A stretch of 64,000 nucleotides of DNA from DATKJS01 sp964551995. GTDB taxonomy: Bacteria > Acidobacteriota > Aminicenantia > Aminicenantales > Saccharicenantaceae. The translations under genes and the position numbers were made by a program. The DNA lies in assembly GCA_964551995.1 (NCBI GenBank), contig CAZKFD010000032.1, positions 62,001 through 126,000 of the forward strand, written 5' to 3'. Under the pieces are notes generated by a model. It saw only the letters and a list, made by a program, of their open reading frames with translations, did not search any database and had not been told where the DNA came from. Shown piece after piece: positions 42,810-51,392 of the stretch (the first letter of the stretch is position 1; each line of letters opens with the position of its first letter).

Positions 42810-44927
42810 TCAGAGGACGAGGGTCGCGGCGGAAAAGCCGGTCGGCCGGACGACGTCGATGACCGTGCGGCGGGGCTCGGCCGTCGTGATGACCAAAGCG
42901 GCTTCCGCCTCATCGCCGGGCGCGAGGTCGGGCAGGGCTGTCTCGCCCCGCTCGACCGGGATGTTTCCTTCCCCATAGACCGTCCAGCGCAGCTTGTAGC
43001 CGTGGAGCGTGTGGGCCGGGATGTCATCTCTGGAGCGGACACGAATGGACTTCGAGACGCCGGTTTGGCGGACCGCCAGTTCCTCCACGGGACTCGACTC
43101 CTCCCGGAGGGCCTCGTACGACGGCTTTCGGGCCCCGAGGAGGTCGACGACGCCGTGGACGCGCTGCCTGAGGACGCCGATGCCCTTATCGCCGATGTGG
43201 GTCCGGTAGTCGTTGTAACAGAAAAAGATAAGACCGCCCACCCAGGGGCACTCGCGAAAGACGCGGTTGTGGCCGCGGAGGATCGCGACCCGGCGCGCGT
43301 CGCCCTCCGGCCTGTCCGGGGTGCAGGCGCAGTAGCCGTATTCGCTGATGACCACGGGCTTGTCCGGAAACCCGGCGTGGATCATCTCGAGATTTCTTCT
43401 CATCGCCTCGGCCGTCCCCCCGTACCATGTTTCGTAGTATTCGTTCCACTCGATGAAGTCCATCTCTCCGGCGACATCCCTTTCAGGCGTCGTTTCGAGC
43501 GAGTTCGAGGCGTAGGAGCAGAGCCGCCCCGGGTCGAGACGCTTCGCTTCACGAAGCATCTCCCGTACGAACTCCGCAGCCGCCGGGTCCTGTCCTCCAA
43601 CCTCGTTGCCCAGCCCCCAAGAGAAAACGCAGGGATGATTCCGGTCGCGGCGGACGATCTCCCCGAGTTGCTCGAGACCGTTTCTCATGATGAACTCCGC
43701 GGGCGCCCCCGTCATGCCTTCGAAGGTCGCGCCGCCCCAAGCCGGGATCTCCACCTGGATGAGGATACCGTTCCGGTCGCAATAGTCCAGGACGCGCCTG
43801 TCCTGCGGCCAATGGACGCGGGTGAGCACGCAGTTGAGGTTCTTGAGGTCGTCGTGTTCGTGTCCGATCCAGGAGCCGGGCTCTGCCATCCCGTACGCGG
43901 GGTTGCTCCCGGCCATGCGTTCGACGCCGTGGAGCCGGATGGGCTCGCCGTTCAGCAGGAACTCGGTGCGGCGGACTTCGATCCGGCAGACGCCGAATGT
44001 CGTGGCCAGCCCATGGATGTCCTTTCCTCTTTCACGGACCCGGACCTCAAGGGCATAGAGGTGCGGGCGATCGAAGTGCCAAAGCTTCGGCTGGTCAAGC
44101 GACGCAGCGGGCAGGAAGACCTCCCTCAAAGCGCCCGGCGGGACGCGCACCTCGAGTGCCGCGGGCTCCTTCCGGACCTCGAGCCCGGTTGCTTCTTCGG
44201 CGACACGCCAGCCGACTGTCAGGACGGCCTCTTTTCGCGAGGCGTTCCGCACGGCAGCCCCGATCTCGAGGGAGGCCGTTCGCCCATCGGCCGTGGGCCG
44301 GGCGTCGATCCAGATTCTTTCGAGGTAAACTTGAGGCGTTACGAGAAGGCTCACAGGCCGGGTGATGCCGCCGTCCGGCGCCCAGTCGTAAGAGCTGTTC
44401 CGGGGCAGGATGGATGAGGAGAAACTATTGTCCGCCCGGACGGCGACGAGGTTCCTCTTTCCCGGAACCAGGAAGGGCGTGATTTCGACCGTGAAGGCCG
44501 TATAGCCCTTCCCAATGTGAGAGCCAGCCGGCCGTCCGTTGACCCAAACATGGGCCGTATGAAAGACGGCCTCGAATTCGAGCCGGGCGACCCGCTCCGC
44601 CCAAGAAAGAGGGACATCGAATTCCCGGCGGTACCAGGCCTTGCCCATGTAGTCGGCCGTCTTTTCGGCGACCTGCCAGGTGTGGGGAACCTCGACATCC
44701 TCCCAGCCTGCGCTGATTGGCCCGGGATTCTGCCAGCCGAGGCCTTCGCCCCGGCCCTCGGGGTCGGTCCGGAAAGACCACGTCCCCGTAAGGGGGACGG
44801 CCTCGTGAAAGAAACTCGGGCACGTAACGTTGCTGGCGGGGGAGCAGGCACCCCCGACGGCCACCGCTCCTGCGGCGGCGGCTTTCACGCCGTCTTCAAG
44901 GAATCTCCGTCGCGTCCAGTGACCCAT
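42810..44927 (-). CDS. Exported glycoside hydrolase family 2 enzyme
   Basis: 705 aa. A twin-arginine-type signal (TRRRFLEDG) runs into a lipobox-like GGAC, so a Tat-exported lipoprotein is possible. GH2 layout: jelly roll (about 40-190), Ig-like domain, barrel (about 300-600) with acid/base in FSWGLGNEVGG and nucleophile in PVVISEYGYC, then a C-terminal Ig-like domain. GH2 includes beta-galactosidase, beta-glucuronidase and beta-mannosidase; the substrate is not fixed by sequence here. It has its own promoter. Confidence 0.9.
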   Translation of the reverse strand: MGHWTRRRFLEDGVKAAAAGAVAVGGACSPASNVTCPSFFHEAVPLTGTWSFRTDPEGRGEGLGWQNPGPISAGWEDVEVPHTWQVAEKTADYMGKAWYRREFDVPLSWAERVARLEFEAVFHTAHVWVNGRPAGSHIGKGYTAFTVEITPFLVPGKRNLVAVRADNSFSSSILPRNSSYDWAPDGGITRPVSLLVTPQVYLERIWIDARPTADGRTASLEIGAAVRNASRKEAVLTVGWRVAEEATGLEVRKEPAALEVRVPPGALREVFLPAASLDQPKLWHFDRPHLYALEVRVRERGKDIHGLATTFGVCRIEVRRTEFLLNGEPIRLHGVERMAGSNPAYGMAEPGSWIGHEHDDLKNLNCVLTRVHWPQDRRVLDYCDRNGILIQVEIPAWGGATFEGMTGAPAEFIMRNGLEQLGEIVRRDRNHPCVFSWGLGNEVGGQDPAAAEFVREMLREAKRLDPGRLCSYASNSLETTPERDVAGEMDFIEWNEYYETWYGGTAEAMRRNLEMIHAGFPDKPVVISEYGYCACTPDRPEGDARRVAILRGHNRVFRECPWVGGLIFFCYNDYRTHIGDKGIGVLRQRVHGVVDLLGARKPSYEALREESSPVEELAVRQTGVSKSIRVRSRDDIPAHTLHGYKLRWTVYGEGNIPVERGETALPDLAPGDEAEAALVITTAEPRRTVIDVVRPTGFSAATLVL

Positions 44928-44948
44928 GTCCTCCCTCCCTGGACCACC

Positions 44949-44978
44949 AGTATGTCAGCGGAGGGAGGGGAAAATCAA
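44949..44978 (-). promoter_or_regulatory. Promoter of the GH2 gene
   Basis: TTGATT (44978-44973), 18 bp, CATACT (44954-44949), 21 nt before the ATG at 44927. Confidence 0.4.
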
Positions 44979-44999
44979 TCCCCCGGGCGGCGCTCCCCG

Positions 45000-45296
45000 C
45001 TAAGCGTCCTTCGGTTTTTCTAGAAGCCCCATCTTCACCAGGGCCATATCGCCGCGGCTCATCTGAGGGCCGTCCTCGGGGAAGTAGAGCATCACGCCGC
45101 CCTTAACAGGTCTCAGCGTGATCTTTCCCTGCCGGGCCAGCTCGCCGGTCGTCTGGATGGGGTCCGCGCCCTCGAAGTAGGTTTTGAAGGCTTCATTGAA
45201 GCCGCTGTAGACGGAGTGGATCCCTTTGTAGTTCGCCAAGCGCAGCTTGGTGATCGCCAGGCGCACGAAGTCCTCGGGCCCGAGTTTGCCTTTCAT
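45000..45296 (-). CDS. Small conserved-looking protein of unknown function
   Basis: 98 aa from the ATG at 45296, preceded by AAGGAGG. Mixed alpha/beta with GPEDFVRLAITKLRLANYKG, GFNEAFKTYFEGADPIQTT and GGVMLYFPEDGPQMSRGD. No family recognised; the FNEAFK...DPI...ELARQG segment suggests a small winged-helix-like fold. An in-frame ATG at 45401 with GGAG would add 35 basic residues and lies just after the promoter, so a longer form or a short leader peptide is possible. Confidence 0.6.
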   Translation of the reverse strand: MKGKLGPEDFVRLAITKLRLANYKGIHSVYSGFNEAFKTYFEGADPIQTTGELARQGKITLRPVKGGVMLYFPEDGPQMSRGDMALVKMGLLEKPKDA

Positions 45297-45416
45297 CAGA
45301 ACCTCCTTCCGCTGAAGCCTCTCGAATCCGCATGGATAAAGACGGACGACGCGGCCCGGATTCTCTCGGGTCGGACGGCTTATCCGCGTGATTTTGCCCA
45401 TCGCTCTCCGGTTCGG

Positions 45417-45445
45417 CTTATAATGGAAGCCCGAGATCGCGACAA
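45417..45445 (-). promoter_or_regulatory. Promoter of the 98-aa protein gene
   Basis: TTGTCG (45445-45440), 17 bp, TATAAG (45422-45417). On the other strand the 140 bp up to 45541 contain no gene; a short piece reading NPVVFELARISEE before a stop may be a remnant. Confidence 0.4.
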
Positions 45446-45541
45446 GGAGGCAGCGGTGCTAAGAAAGTCAGGGAGCCACGAACCCGGTCGTCTTCGAGCT
45501 CGCGAGGATCTCCGAGGAGTAGCCCGGGCGGGCGTTTCGCG

Positions 45542-48298
45542 CTATTTCCGCCTCGCCTCAGGCACGATCCGGACCGTCTCGACGGCGTGATGACCGAGCT
45601 TGAGGGTCAGGCCGTCTTTCCGTGATTTGAGGGGCGTCCCGCCTTCCTCGATGATGTTCGTCTTTTCGGCCGCCTTCACCGGAACGAAGAGACGAACCGC
45701 CGTTTCCGCGTCCTTTCCCTCGATGTCATAGACGCGGAGGACGACACTGTCGTCGTCTTCGGCCTTCTTGAGCGTGCTGACCAGGACGTTCGGGGCAGAC
45801 AGAGTGAGGAAGCTCATGGATTCCGGAAGTTGCGCCGCCGCATCGGCCCTCGGCATGGCGTTAATGGGTATCAGCGGATTATTGGCCTGGATGCTCTGCT
45901 TATAACCGTTCCGCCAGCCGGGCGCGTGAGAGGTCATGGAGAAGCGGTACTTGTGATCGCCTTCCTGGAGGTACCAGTTCCCTTCGCCATGACAGCTCCG
46001 CCGCGACGCGAGGAGGATCGGCTGGAGGATGGGGTAGGGGACGGGCGACGGCGTCGGGTCCTTGAAGTCGCAGACGGCGACACTCGTCGTCAGTGTGACG
46101 CCGAAGGCGTCATCGCCGGTACTGATGAAATTCTGGACCTCGCGCGGCCGGATGTTTGAGCAAAGTTCGTCGTAGACGAGATTTCCGTAGGCGGGGCCGC
46201 CGGTGCCGGCGATTTCGCTCTTGCCGACCTCCACGACGCCGAGCGGGACCTCATAGGCCACGTGCCCGCCGTTCGCCGCGACAGGCAGGGCGATCCGGAA
46301 CTCCCGGTAGGGATCGCCGTCCCAGCCGAGGATCGCGACTTCGCAGTCAATCCGCTTGATCGCGTTCCAGACGATGAGCTCTTCGGTGATGCGGCAGTTC
46401 TTGAGCTGCTGGCTCAGGGTGTAGACCGTTTTCAGGGGGCCCGACTCGGCGGCCAGGAAGAACCAGCCCGGCGCACGCGGCGGGATCTTGAGATCGCTTG
46501 GTCCACTCGTCCTCGACGCGCTCAGCCGGTCGAAGCCTTCCATGGTCGGCTGCTGAACCCGGCCGAACTCGCCCGCGCCGTTGCCCACGGACTGCATGGT
46601 AAAAACCTCGAAGCCGAGGAACTTCCCCGTGTCGAGGACCTCCCGGCCGAGCTCCTTGTCGAAGATGATCTTGACACCGCCGGCGGCGAGCTTTATCCGG
46701 TAGTAAGCATTCTCGACGACATTCGGCTCCGCCGTCGCATTTTTTTTAATGGAGTCAGTCCCCTTTTCCCCGGGCGCCTCGTCGACGAGGAAGTAGAACG
46801 TCTTGTACCCCAGGGCCGGAACGTTTTCCGCGACGAACTGGACAAGGGGGTGACTGTACACCTCACCTTCCGGCGCCGGGAAGAGTTGATAGGCGACCTC
46901 CTTCCCGGTTTCGTCGACGATGCGGAACTCACCGCTCGTCGGGGGCTGGCCGTCGACCAAGTCTGTCCGGGTCCACGACAGCGGATTGAAAACGACCACC
47001 GGGCTCCCGAGCTCGGCCGGGAGCCGAGTCTTGACCCGTCCGGCGATCGCCGTCATCGCCCCCCGCATGATATCGAGCCCTTCGTCGCGGGCGAACTCGT
47101 ACTTTTTCCGGAAGAGGCGGTCGGTGATCTGCCCCTCCTTTCCGCCCCAGCCGTGGTCGGGATAGATGGCCGCCTGCCAGGCGGCGTTGAGCCTGTCCGC
47201 GGGATAGTCTTTGAACGTCCCGTAGAGGAGAGCGCGGATCGTGCTGAACGTCTCCGCCGCCGGGAGGAGGACGGCCGCTTCGCGTCCGGCTGAGACGGCC
47301 CAATGGTGCGTCGGGCCGTGGATGTAGAGCCAGAGATTCGGCCGCTCGCCGGTGATCGTCGCCGGGCGCGCAGCCGGAGTGTCGAGGGCCTCGAAGAAGC
47401 TCCTCGCCAGTGAATAGCGCATCGTGAGAGGGAAGGGCGACGCGGGCTCGGGCGTCGCGTTCCAATCGCGGATCAAAGCGCCGAAGTCTGTGGGCTTGGA
47501 GAAATCAACGGAGTTGAGCAGCGGAAATACATGCGGGAGGCCGTGCTCGAGGTAATAGTCCTTCAAGCTGGCGACTTTTTCGGCGATGGCCCGGGCCGCT
47601 TCGGCCCGAGGCGCGTTCAGCATGGCGGCGGCGTTCCCGTAATGGCCGGGCGAATAGGCCAGAACCGAGCTTCCGTCCGGGCTCACCCAGCGGTAAAAGC
47701 CCTCGTGGTAGCGGCTCATGACCAGGTAGGGGACGCCGGACTTGGCCAGGACCTGGGGCATCTGCATAGCCCGGCCGGGGACGTCGACGCTGAAGGCCAC
47801 CCGGGCGTCGCAGCCGGGGAAGTTCGTCCGGAGCCAGCGTCGTCCGAAATAGACCTCCCGGATGAGCTGCTCCCCGCCGAGCAGGGACTCGTAGGGCTGG
47901 TTAAAAGTCGCGCCCCATTCCAGCCGTCCTTCCCGTGTCAGCCGGGCAATCTCGTCCCTGCGGTCGGGATGCCTCTCGAGATACTCCATGAGGTTGAGCA
48001 TGTTTTCCATCGAGAAGCAGTAGGCCGGGTCGCTCTCCATCATGGCCAGTGCCGGGGTGATGACGTTCGTATCGCGGTACTCGACGCATTTTTCCGGCGA
48101 GTCCATCCAGGCGATGTCCTGGTGGCTTGAGGAGATGATGGCCAGAAGCCCGGCGGCCGTCTGCGTTTTGGGCGCCGCGCCCTTCGTATTTTCCGCGGCT
48201 GGCTTTTCTTTTTCCGCGGCGCCTCCGGCGAGGGCGGCCGCGGCGATGACGGCCAGGGCCAGGATCAGACGGAGGCCTTTCATGGGGGATGCGTTCAT
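45542..48298 (-). CDS. Exported glycoside hydrolase family 38 enzyme (alpha-mannosidase-like)
   Basis: 918 aa with signal peptide (7-28). The GH38 domain opens with SSSHQDIAWMDS (zinc ligands His and Asp) and RLEWGATFNQPYESLLGGE; the nucleophile Asp lies in FSVDVPGRAMQMPQVLAKSG, where the usual family reading is D-x-F-G-H-S. A helical middle domain and large beta-sandwich C-terminus follow. GH38 cleaves alpha-mannosides or mannosylglycerate; the VPGR loop suggests altered specificity. AGGAG stands before the ATG at 48298. It is the last gene of an operon with a sugar-binding lipoprotein. Confidence 0.88.
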   Translation of the reverse strand: MNASPMKGLRLILALAVIAAAALAGGAAEKEKPAAENTKGAAPKTQTAAGLLAIISSSHQDIAWMDSPEKCVEYRDTNVITPALAMMESDPAYCFSMENMLNLMEYLERHPDRRDEIARLTREGRLEWGATFNQPYESLLGGEQLIREVYFGRRWLRTNFPGCDARVAFSVDVPGRAMQMPQVLAKSGVPYLVMSRYHEGFYRWVSPDGSSVLAYSPGHYGNAAAMLNAPRAEAARAIAEKVASLKDYYLEHGLPHVFPLLNSVDFSKPTDFGALIRDWNATPEPASPFPLTMRYSLARSFFEALDTPAARPATITGERPNLWLYIHGPTHHWAVSAGREAAVLLPAAETFSTIRALLYGTFKDYPADRLNAAWQAAIYPDHGWGGKEGQITDRLFRKKYEFARDEGLDIMRGAMTAIAGRVKTRLPAELGSPVVVFNPLSWTRTDLVDGQPPTSGEFRIVDETGKEVAYQLFPAPEGEVYSHPLVQFVAENVPALGYKTFYFLVDEAPGEKGTDSIKKNATAEPNVVENAYYRIKLAAGGVKIIFDKELGREVLDTGKFLGFEVFTMQSVGNGAGEFGRVQQPTMEGFDRLSASRTSGPSDLKIPPRAPGWFFLAAESGPLKTVYTLSQQLKNCRITEELIVWNAIKRIDCEVAILGWDGDPYREFRIALPVAANGGHVAYEVPLGVVEVGKSEIAGTGGPAYGNLVYDELCSNIRPREVQNFISTGDDAFGVTLTTSVAVCDFKDPTPSPVPYPILQPILLASRRSCHGEGNWYLQEGDHKYRFSMTSHAPGWRNGYKQSIQANNPLIPINAMPRADAAAQLPESMSFLTLSAPNVLVSTLKKAEDDDSVVLRVYDIEGKDAETAVRLFVPVKAAEKTNIIEEGGTPLKSRKDGLTLKLGHHAVETVRIVPEARRK

Positions 48299-48338
48299 GG
48301 CTGACTCCTGACTGGCTTGATAGCAGCCTCGGACCGGA

Positions 48339-49346
48339 TCATCTCGCCTCCGTAAGGATCGAGAGGTCGGGCGCGAGAAGGCGTCGGACGGCGGGTTCGT
48401 TCATGTTGTCCGGCGTGGCCATCACCACCGCCGTCGCCACGGATCTTTCGTACGGCCTGCCGCGGAGGCGGGCCAGGGCCGTTTCGACGCTTCGATAGCC
48501 CATCTCGAAGGGGTCCTGGAGGACGAGGCCGCGGATTTCCCCCCGGGCCAGGGCCTCGACGAGCTTGGCCGACGAATCGAAGCCCACATGGACGACCTTT
48601 CCCGCCAGGCCGTGGTCTTCGAGCACCCTCAGGCAGCCGAACGTGGTCGATTCATTAGGCGTGAAGAGCGCGTCCACGTCCGTGAAGCGCTCGAGGAGGC
48701 TCTCCATCGTCTGGTAGGCCGTTTCGGTGGACGCGCCGCCGTACTGGTTGTCAGAGAGGATCGTGACGCCGGGGAACCATTCCCGGATCGTCCGGAGGAA
48801 CCCTTCCTCCCGGAGCCGGGTCCCCTCGACGCCCTCCGTCACCCGGACGAGAATGAGACGGCCCCGGCCGCCGAGGAGGCGTCCGAGGCGCTCGGCGGCG
48901 ATGACGCCGCCCTTGAAATTGTCGGTCGTGATCGAAGCGACGGGGCCGCCTCCCGAGAGCGCAGTGTTGAAGACGACCGTCGGGATTCCCAGCCGGGCCG
49001 CCTCGGCGACGGGACGGATGAGGGCCCGGTCGTCGATCGGGGAAAGGACGAGGGCGTCGATGCCGGTAAACGAGAGGGTCTCGACGATCTGAACCTGCTC
49101 GTTCCGGTCGGTTTCCTTCAGGGGGCCTTTCCAGATGATCTCGGCCCCCAGTTTCCGGGCCGCTGTCAGCGCGCCGGCGTGGATGGCCTTCCAGAACTCA
49201 TGGGTCGTTCCCATGGGGACGACGGCGATCAGCGGTTTTTTCGCGGCCCGCGTTCCGGAGCCCGGACCAGAGCAGGCGGCGAGAAGGGCCAGGGCCGCGA
49301 GCAGAGACGCCGCGGCCTCAAGACCCCGACGTTCCGGCCTGGCCAT
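48339..49346 (-). CDS. Periplasmic sugar-binding lipoprotein (PBP1/LacI-like fold)
   Basis: 335 aa. Lipobox LLAAC after the hydrophobic core. Two Rossmann-like lobes with PLIAVVPMGTTHEFWKAIHAGA, DALVLSPIDDRALI, GIPTVVFNTAL and VDALFTPNESTTFGCLRVLED, typical of ribose/xylose-type type-1 binding proteins. No ABC ATPase or permease lies nearby, so it may feed a distant transporter or act as a sensor. Its start overlaps the previous gene by 29 bp, and GH38 follows after 40 bp. Confidence 0.88.
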   Translation of the reverse strand: MARPERRGLEAAASLLAALALLAACSGPGSGTRAAKKPLIAVVPMGTTHEFWKAIHAGALTAARKLGAEIIWKGPLKETDRNEQVQIVETLSFTGIDALVLSPIDDRALIRPVAEAARLGIPTVVFNTALSGGGPVASITTDNFKGGVIAAERLGRLLGGRGRLILVRVTEGVEGTRLREEGFLRTIREWFPGVTILSDNQYGGASTETAYQTMESLLERFTDVDALFTPNESTTFGCLRVLEDHGLAGKVVHVGFDSSAKLVEALARGEIRGLVLQDPFEMGYRSVETALARLRGRPYERSVATAVVMATPDNMNEPAVRRLLAPDLSILTEAR

Positions 49347-49905
49347 GGTCTTCCTTGATCTCGACGAGTTCCTTGTCGGGGTCGAGCGGGGGCTTGGCCC
49401 GGAAGTAATCGCTGATATCGGGAACGGTCAAGGAGCGGGAATCGACGCGGACGTATTTCCCTCGGCTGTAGGAATAGTCGAAGACGACGGCCATGTCCTC
49501 GCCCTGTTTCCAGTAGGTCTCGAGGCGCGGGAAACCCTCGTCGGTCTCCCGCTCGATGAAGATGATGGTCCCGATGACGAGTCCGAGGGCGGCCCCCCGG
49601 GCTGGGTCCCAGATGAGCCACTGGAGCCCCTTGGAGTCGGACAGTTCGCTGTCGAGGACGAATTTCACTTCTTTCCCGTCGCCGCGGAGGTCGACGGCGA
49701 CCGACTTGAAGGGTCCGCCCTTGTCGTTCTCGAAGAGATCGCGGTCGATGCCGCCCAGCGTGTCGTCGGGCTTGGCCGACCGGACGGTGAAAAACATCCT
49801 CACTGTTCCGCCGGCGGGCTGAGCTTCCTGGCCTCCCGAAATGTGGGACAGGCCGGGAAGGAGAAAAAGCAAAAGGAGGAGCCGGCCCGGCCGATGGCAT
49901 CGCAT
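49318..49905 (-). CDS. Secreted protein of unknown function
   Basis: 195 aa with signal peptide (LLLLLFLLPGLSHISGG). The mature part has FFTVRSAKPDDTLGGIDRDL and KEVKFVLDSELSDSKGLQW, then a GTIIFIERETDEGFP strand pair. No family recognised. There is no Shine-Dalgarno at the ATG; it lies 8 nt after a -10 box. First gene of the operon with the binding lipoprotein and GH38. Confidence 0.62.
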   Translation of the reverse strand: MRCHRPGRLLLLLFLLPGLSHISGGQEAQPAGGTVRMFFTVRSAKPDDTLGGIDRDLFENDKGGPFKSVAVDLRGDGKEVKFVLDSELSDSKGLQWLIWDPARGAALGLVIGTIIFIERETDEGFPRLETYWKQGEDMAVVFDYSYSRGKYVRVDSRSLTVPDISDYFRAKPPLDPDKELVEIKEDHGQAGTSGS

Positions 49906-49913
49906 CAGGGACA

Positions 49914-49941
49914 AGTATAGCCCCCGGCCGGGAAAAGTCAA
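49914..49941 (-). promoter_or_regulatory. Promoter of the binding-protein/GH38 operon
   Basis: TTGACT (49941-49936), 16 bp, TATACT (49919-49914); the ATG follows after 8 nt, implying a leaderless mRNA. It faces the aldo/keto reductase promoter across 22 bp. Confidence 0.55.
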
Positions 49942-49962
49942 TTTGCCGGGGGAGAGGGGAAA

Positions 49963-49990
49963 TTGACATTTCCGGCGTATCCCTTAGAAT
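49963..49990 (+). promoter_or_regulatory. Promoter of the aldo/keto reductase gene
   Basis: TTGACA (49963-49968), 16 bp, TAGAAT (49985-49990), about 52 nt before the ATG at 50043, which has AAGGAGGGAG. Confidence 0.5.
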
Positions 49991-50042
49991 GATGGTGTCG
50001 GCCGCGGAGACCGGAACCGGGATTTTTCCGAAGGAGGGAGTT

Positions 50043-51269
50043 ATGCCGAGAGCCGAAATCGACCTCAAGAGAAGGGCCTTCTTGAAAACGAGCCTGGCCG
50101 GTCTGGCCGCGGCCGGGGCCGTGCCTGCGGCGATGAAGGCGGCCGCACTCGTCCCGGGCGCGACCGGCGAGGCCAAGACGGCGGCGAACCCGATCGTCCG
50201 CGCCCTGGGCAAAACGGGCCTGAAGATCCCGGTCGTCAGCATGGGCGTCATGAACGCCGACAACCCCGCCGTCGTTCAGGCCGCCCTGGATGGCGGCATC
50301 TATCTCCTGGACACGGCCTACGCCTATCAGCGGGGCCGGAACGAGCAGATGATCGGCGGGGTCCTCAAAGGGCGGCCGCGACGGTCCTTCGTCATCGCCA
50401 CGAAGATCCCCGGCCCCAACCGAGACAAGGCCATGCAGGGGCAGCCGTCCGCGGACGTGATCCGGATGTTCCTGGATAAGCTCGATACGAGCCTCCAACG
50501 GCTCGGCCTTGACCACGTCGATATCCTCAACCTCCACAATAACACGGCGCCCGGGGACGTCCAGAATCCGGATATGATCGAGGCGCTCCGGAGAGCCAAG
50601 AAGTCGGGCAAGGCCCGCTTCATCGGCTTCACGACCCACGGGAACCAGCCGGCGGTCATCCGGGCCGGGCTCGCCACCAAGGCCTACGACGTCTGCATCA
50701 CCGCCTACAACTTCCGGCAGGACGGTATCGACGACCTCCGTAAGGCCGTCGCGGAAGCCGTCAAGGCGGGGATGGGCGTCATCGCCATGAAGACCCAGGC
50801 CGGTGCCTTCTGGGACAAGGAACGCCAGCAGCCGATCAACATGAAGGCCGCGCTCAAGTGGGTGCTCAACGACCCCAACGTCACGACGGCCATTCCAGGC
50901 TTCACGACATTCGACCAGCTCCAGGAGGACCTCCAGGTCATGACAGACCTGAAGATGACGCCCGAAGAGATCAAGGATCTCAAGCTTGACGAAACGGCCG
51001 GGGGGCTCTACTGCCAGGAGTGCCGCAGGTGCGAGCCCGGATGCCCCCGGGCGCTGCCGATCCCCTCGCTGATGAGAAGTTACATGTACGCCTACGGCTA
51101 CAGGAACCTCCAGGCGGCCCACGAGCTCGTCGCCTCGCTCGACGTGCCCGACGATCCGTGCGGCTCCTGTTCTTCCTGCACCGCGCGGTGCGTCAAGGGC
51201 TTCGACATCTCCGGCCGGGTGAGGGACATCATCCGCCTGCGGGCGGTCCCCGGCGATTTCTTCGCCTGA
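50043..51269 (+). CDS. Tat-exported aldo/keto reductase with C-terminal Fe-S domain
   Basis: 408 aa. A Tat signal (LKRRAFLKTSLAG) is followed by an AKR barrel whose tetrad is visible: Asp and Tyr in LLDTAYAY, Lys in VIATKI, His in ILNLHNNT. The C-terminus carries two cysteine clusters, CQECRRCEPGCP and CGSCSSCTARC, fitting two 4Fe-4S centres, as in the subgroup of AKRs with a ferredoxin-like tail. Probably a periplasmic redox enzyme on a sugar or aldehyde; electron partner unknown. Confidence 0.88.
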   Translation: MPRAEIDLKRRAFLKTSLAGLAAAGAVPAAMKAAALVPGATGEAKTAANPIVRALGKTGLKIPVVSMGVMNADNPAVVQAALDGGIYLLDTAYAYQRGRNEQMIGGVLKGRPRRSFVIATKIPGPNRDKAMQGQPSADVIRMFLDKLDTSLQRLGLDHVDILNLHNNTAPGDVQNPDMIEALRRAKKSGKARFIGFTTHGNQPAVIRAGLATKAYDVCITAYNFRQDGIDDLRKAVAEAVKAGMGVIAMKTQAGAFWDKERQQPINMKAALKWVLNDPNVTTAIPGFTTFDQLQEDLQVMTDLKMTPEEIKDLKLDETAGGLYCQECRRCEPGCPRALPIPSLMRSYMYAYGYRNLQAAHELVASLDVPDDPCGSCSSCTARCVKGFDISGRVRDIIRLRAVPGDFFA

Positions 51270-51392
51270 GGCGCCGCCCGTCCGCTGTCTGGAAATCGGA
51301 CGGTTCCCGTGGTGCCGCGCCGCACGCGCGGGGCTCTCTTGACTCTCCCTGCGACCTGATTTAACTTGAAGCCGGAGAAAGAAGGTGCCATC

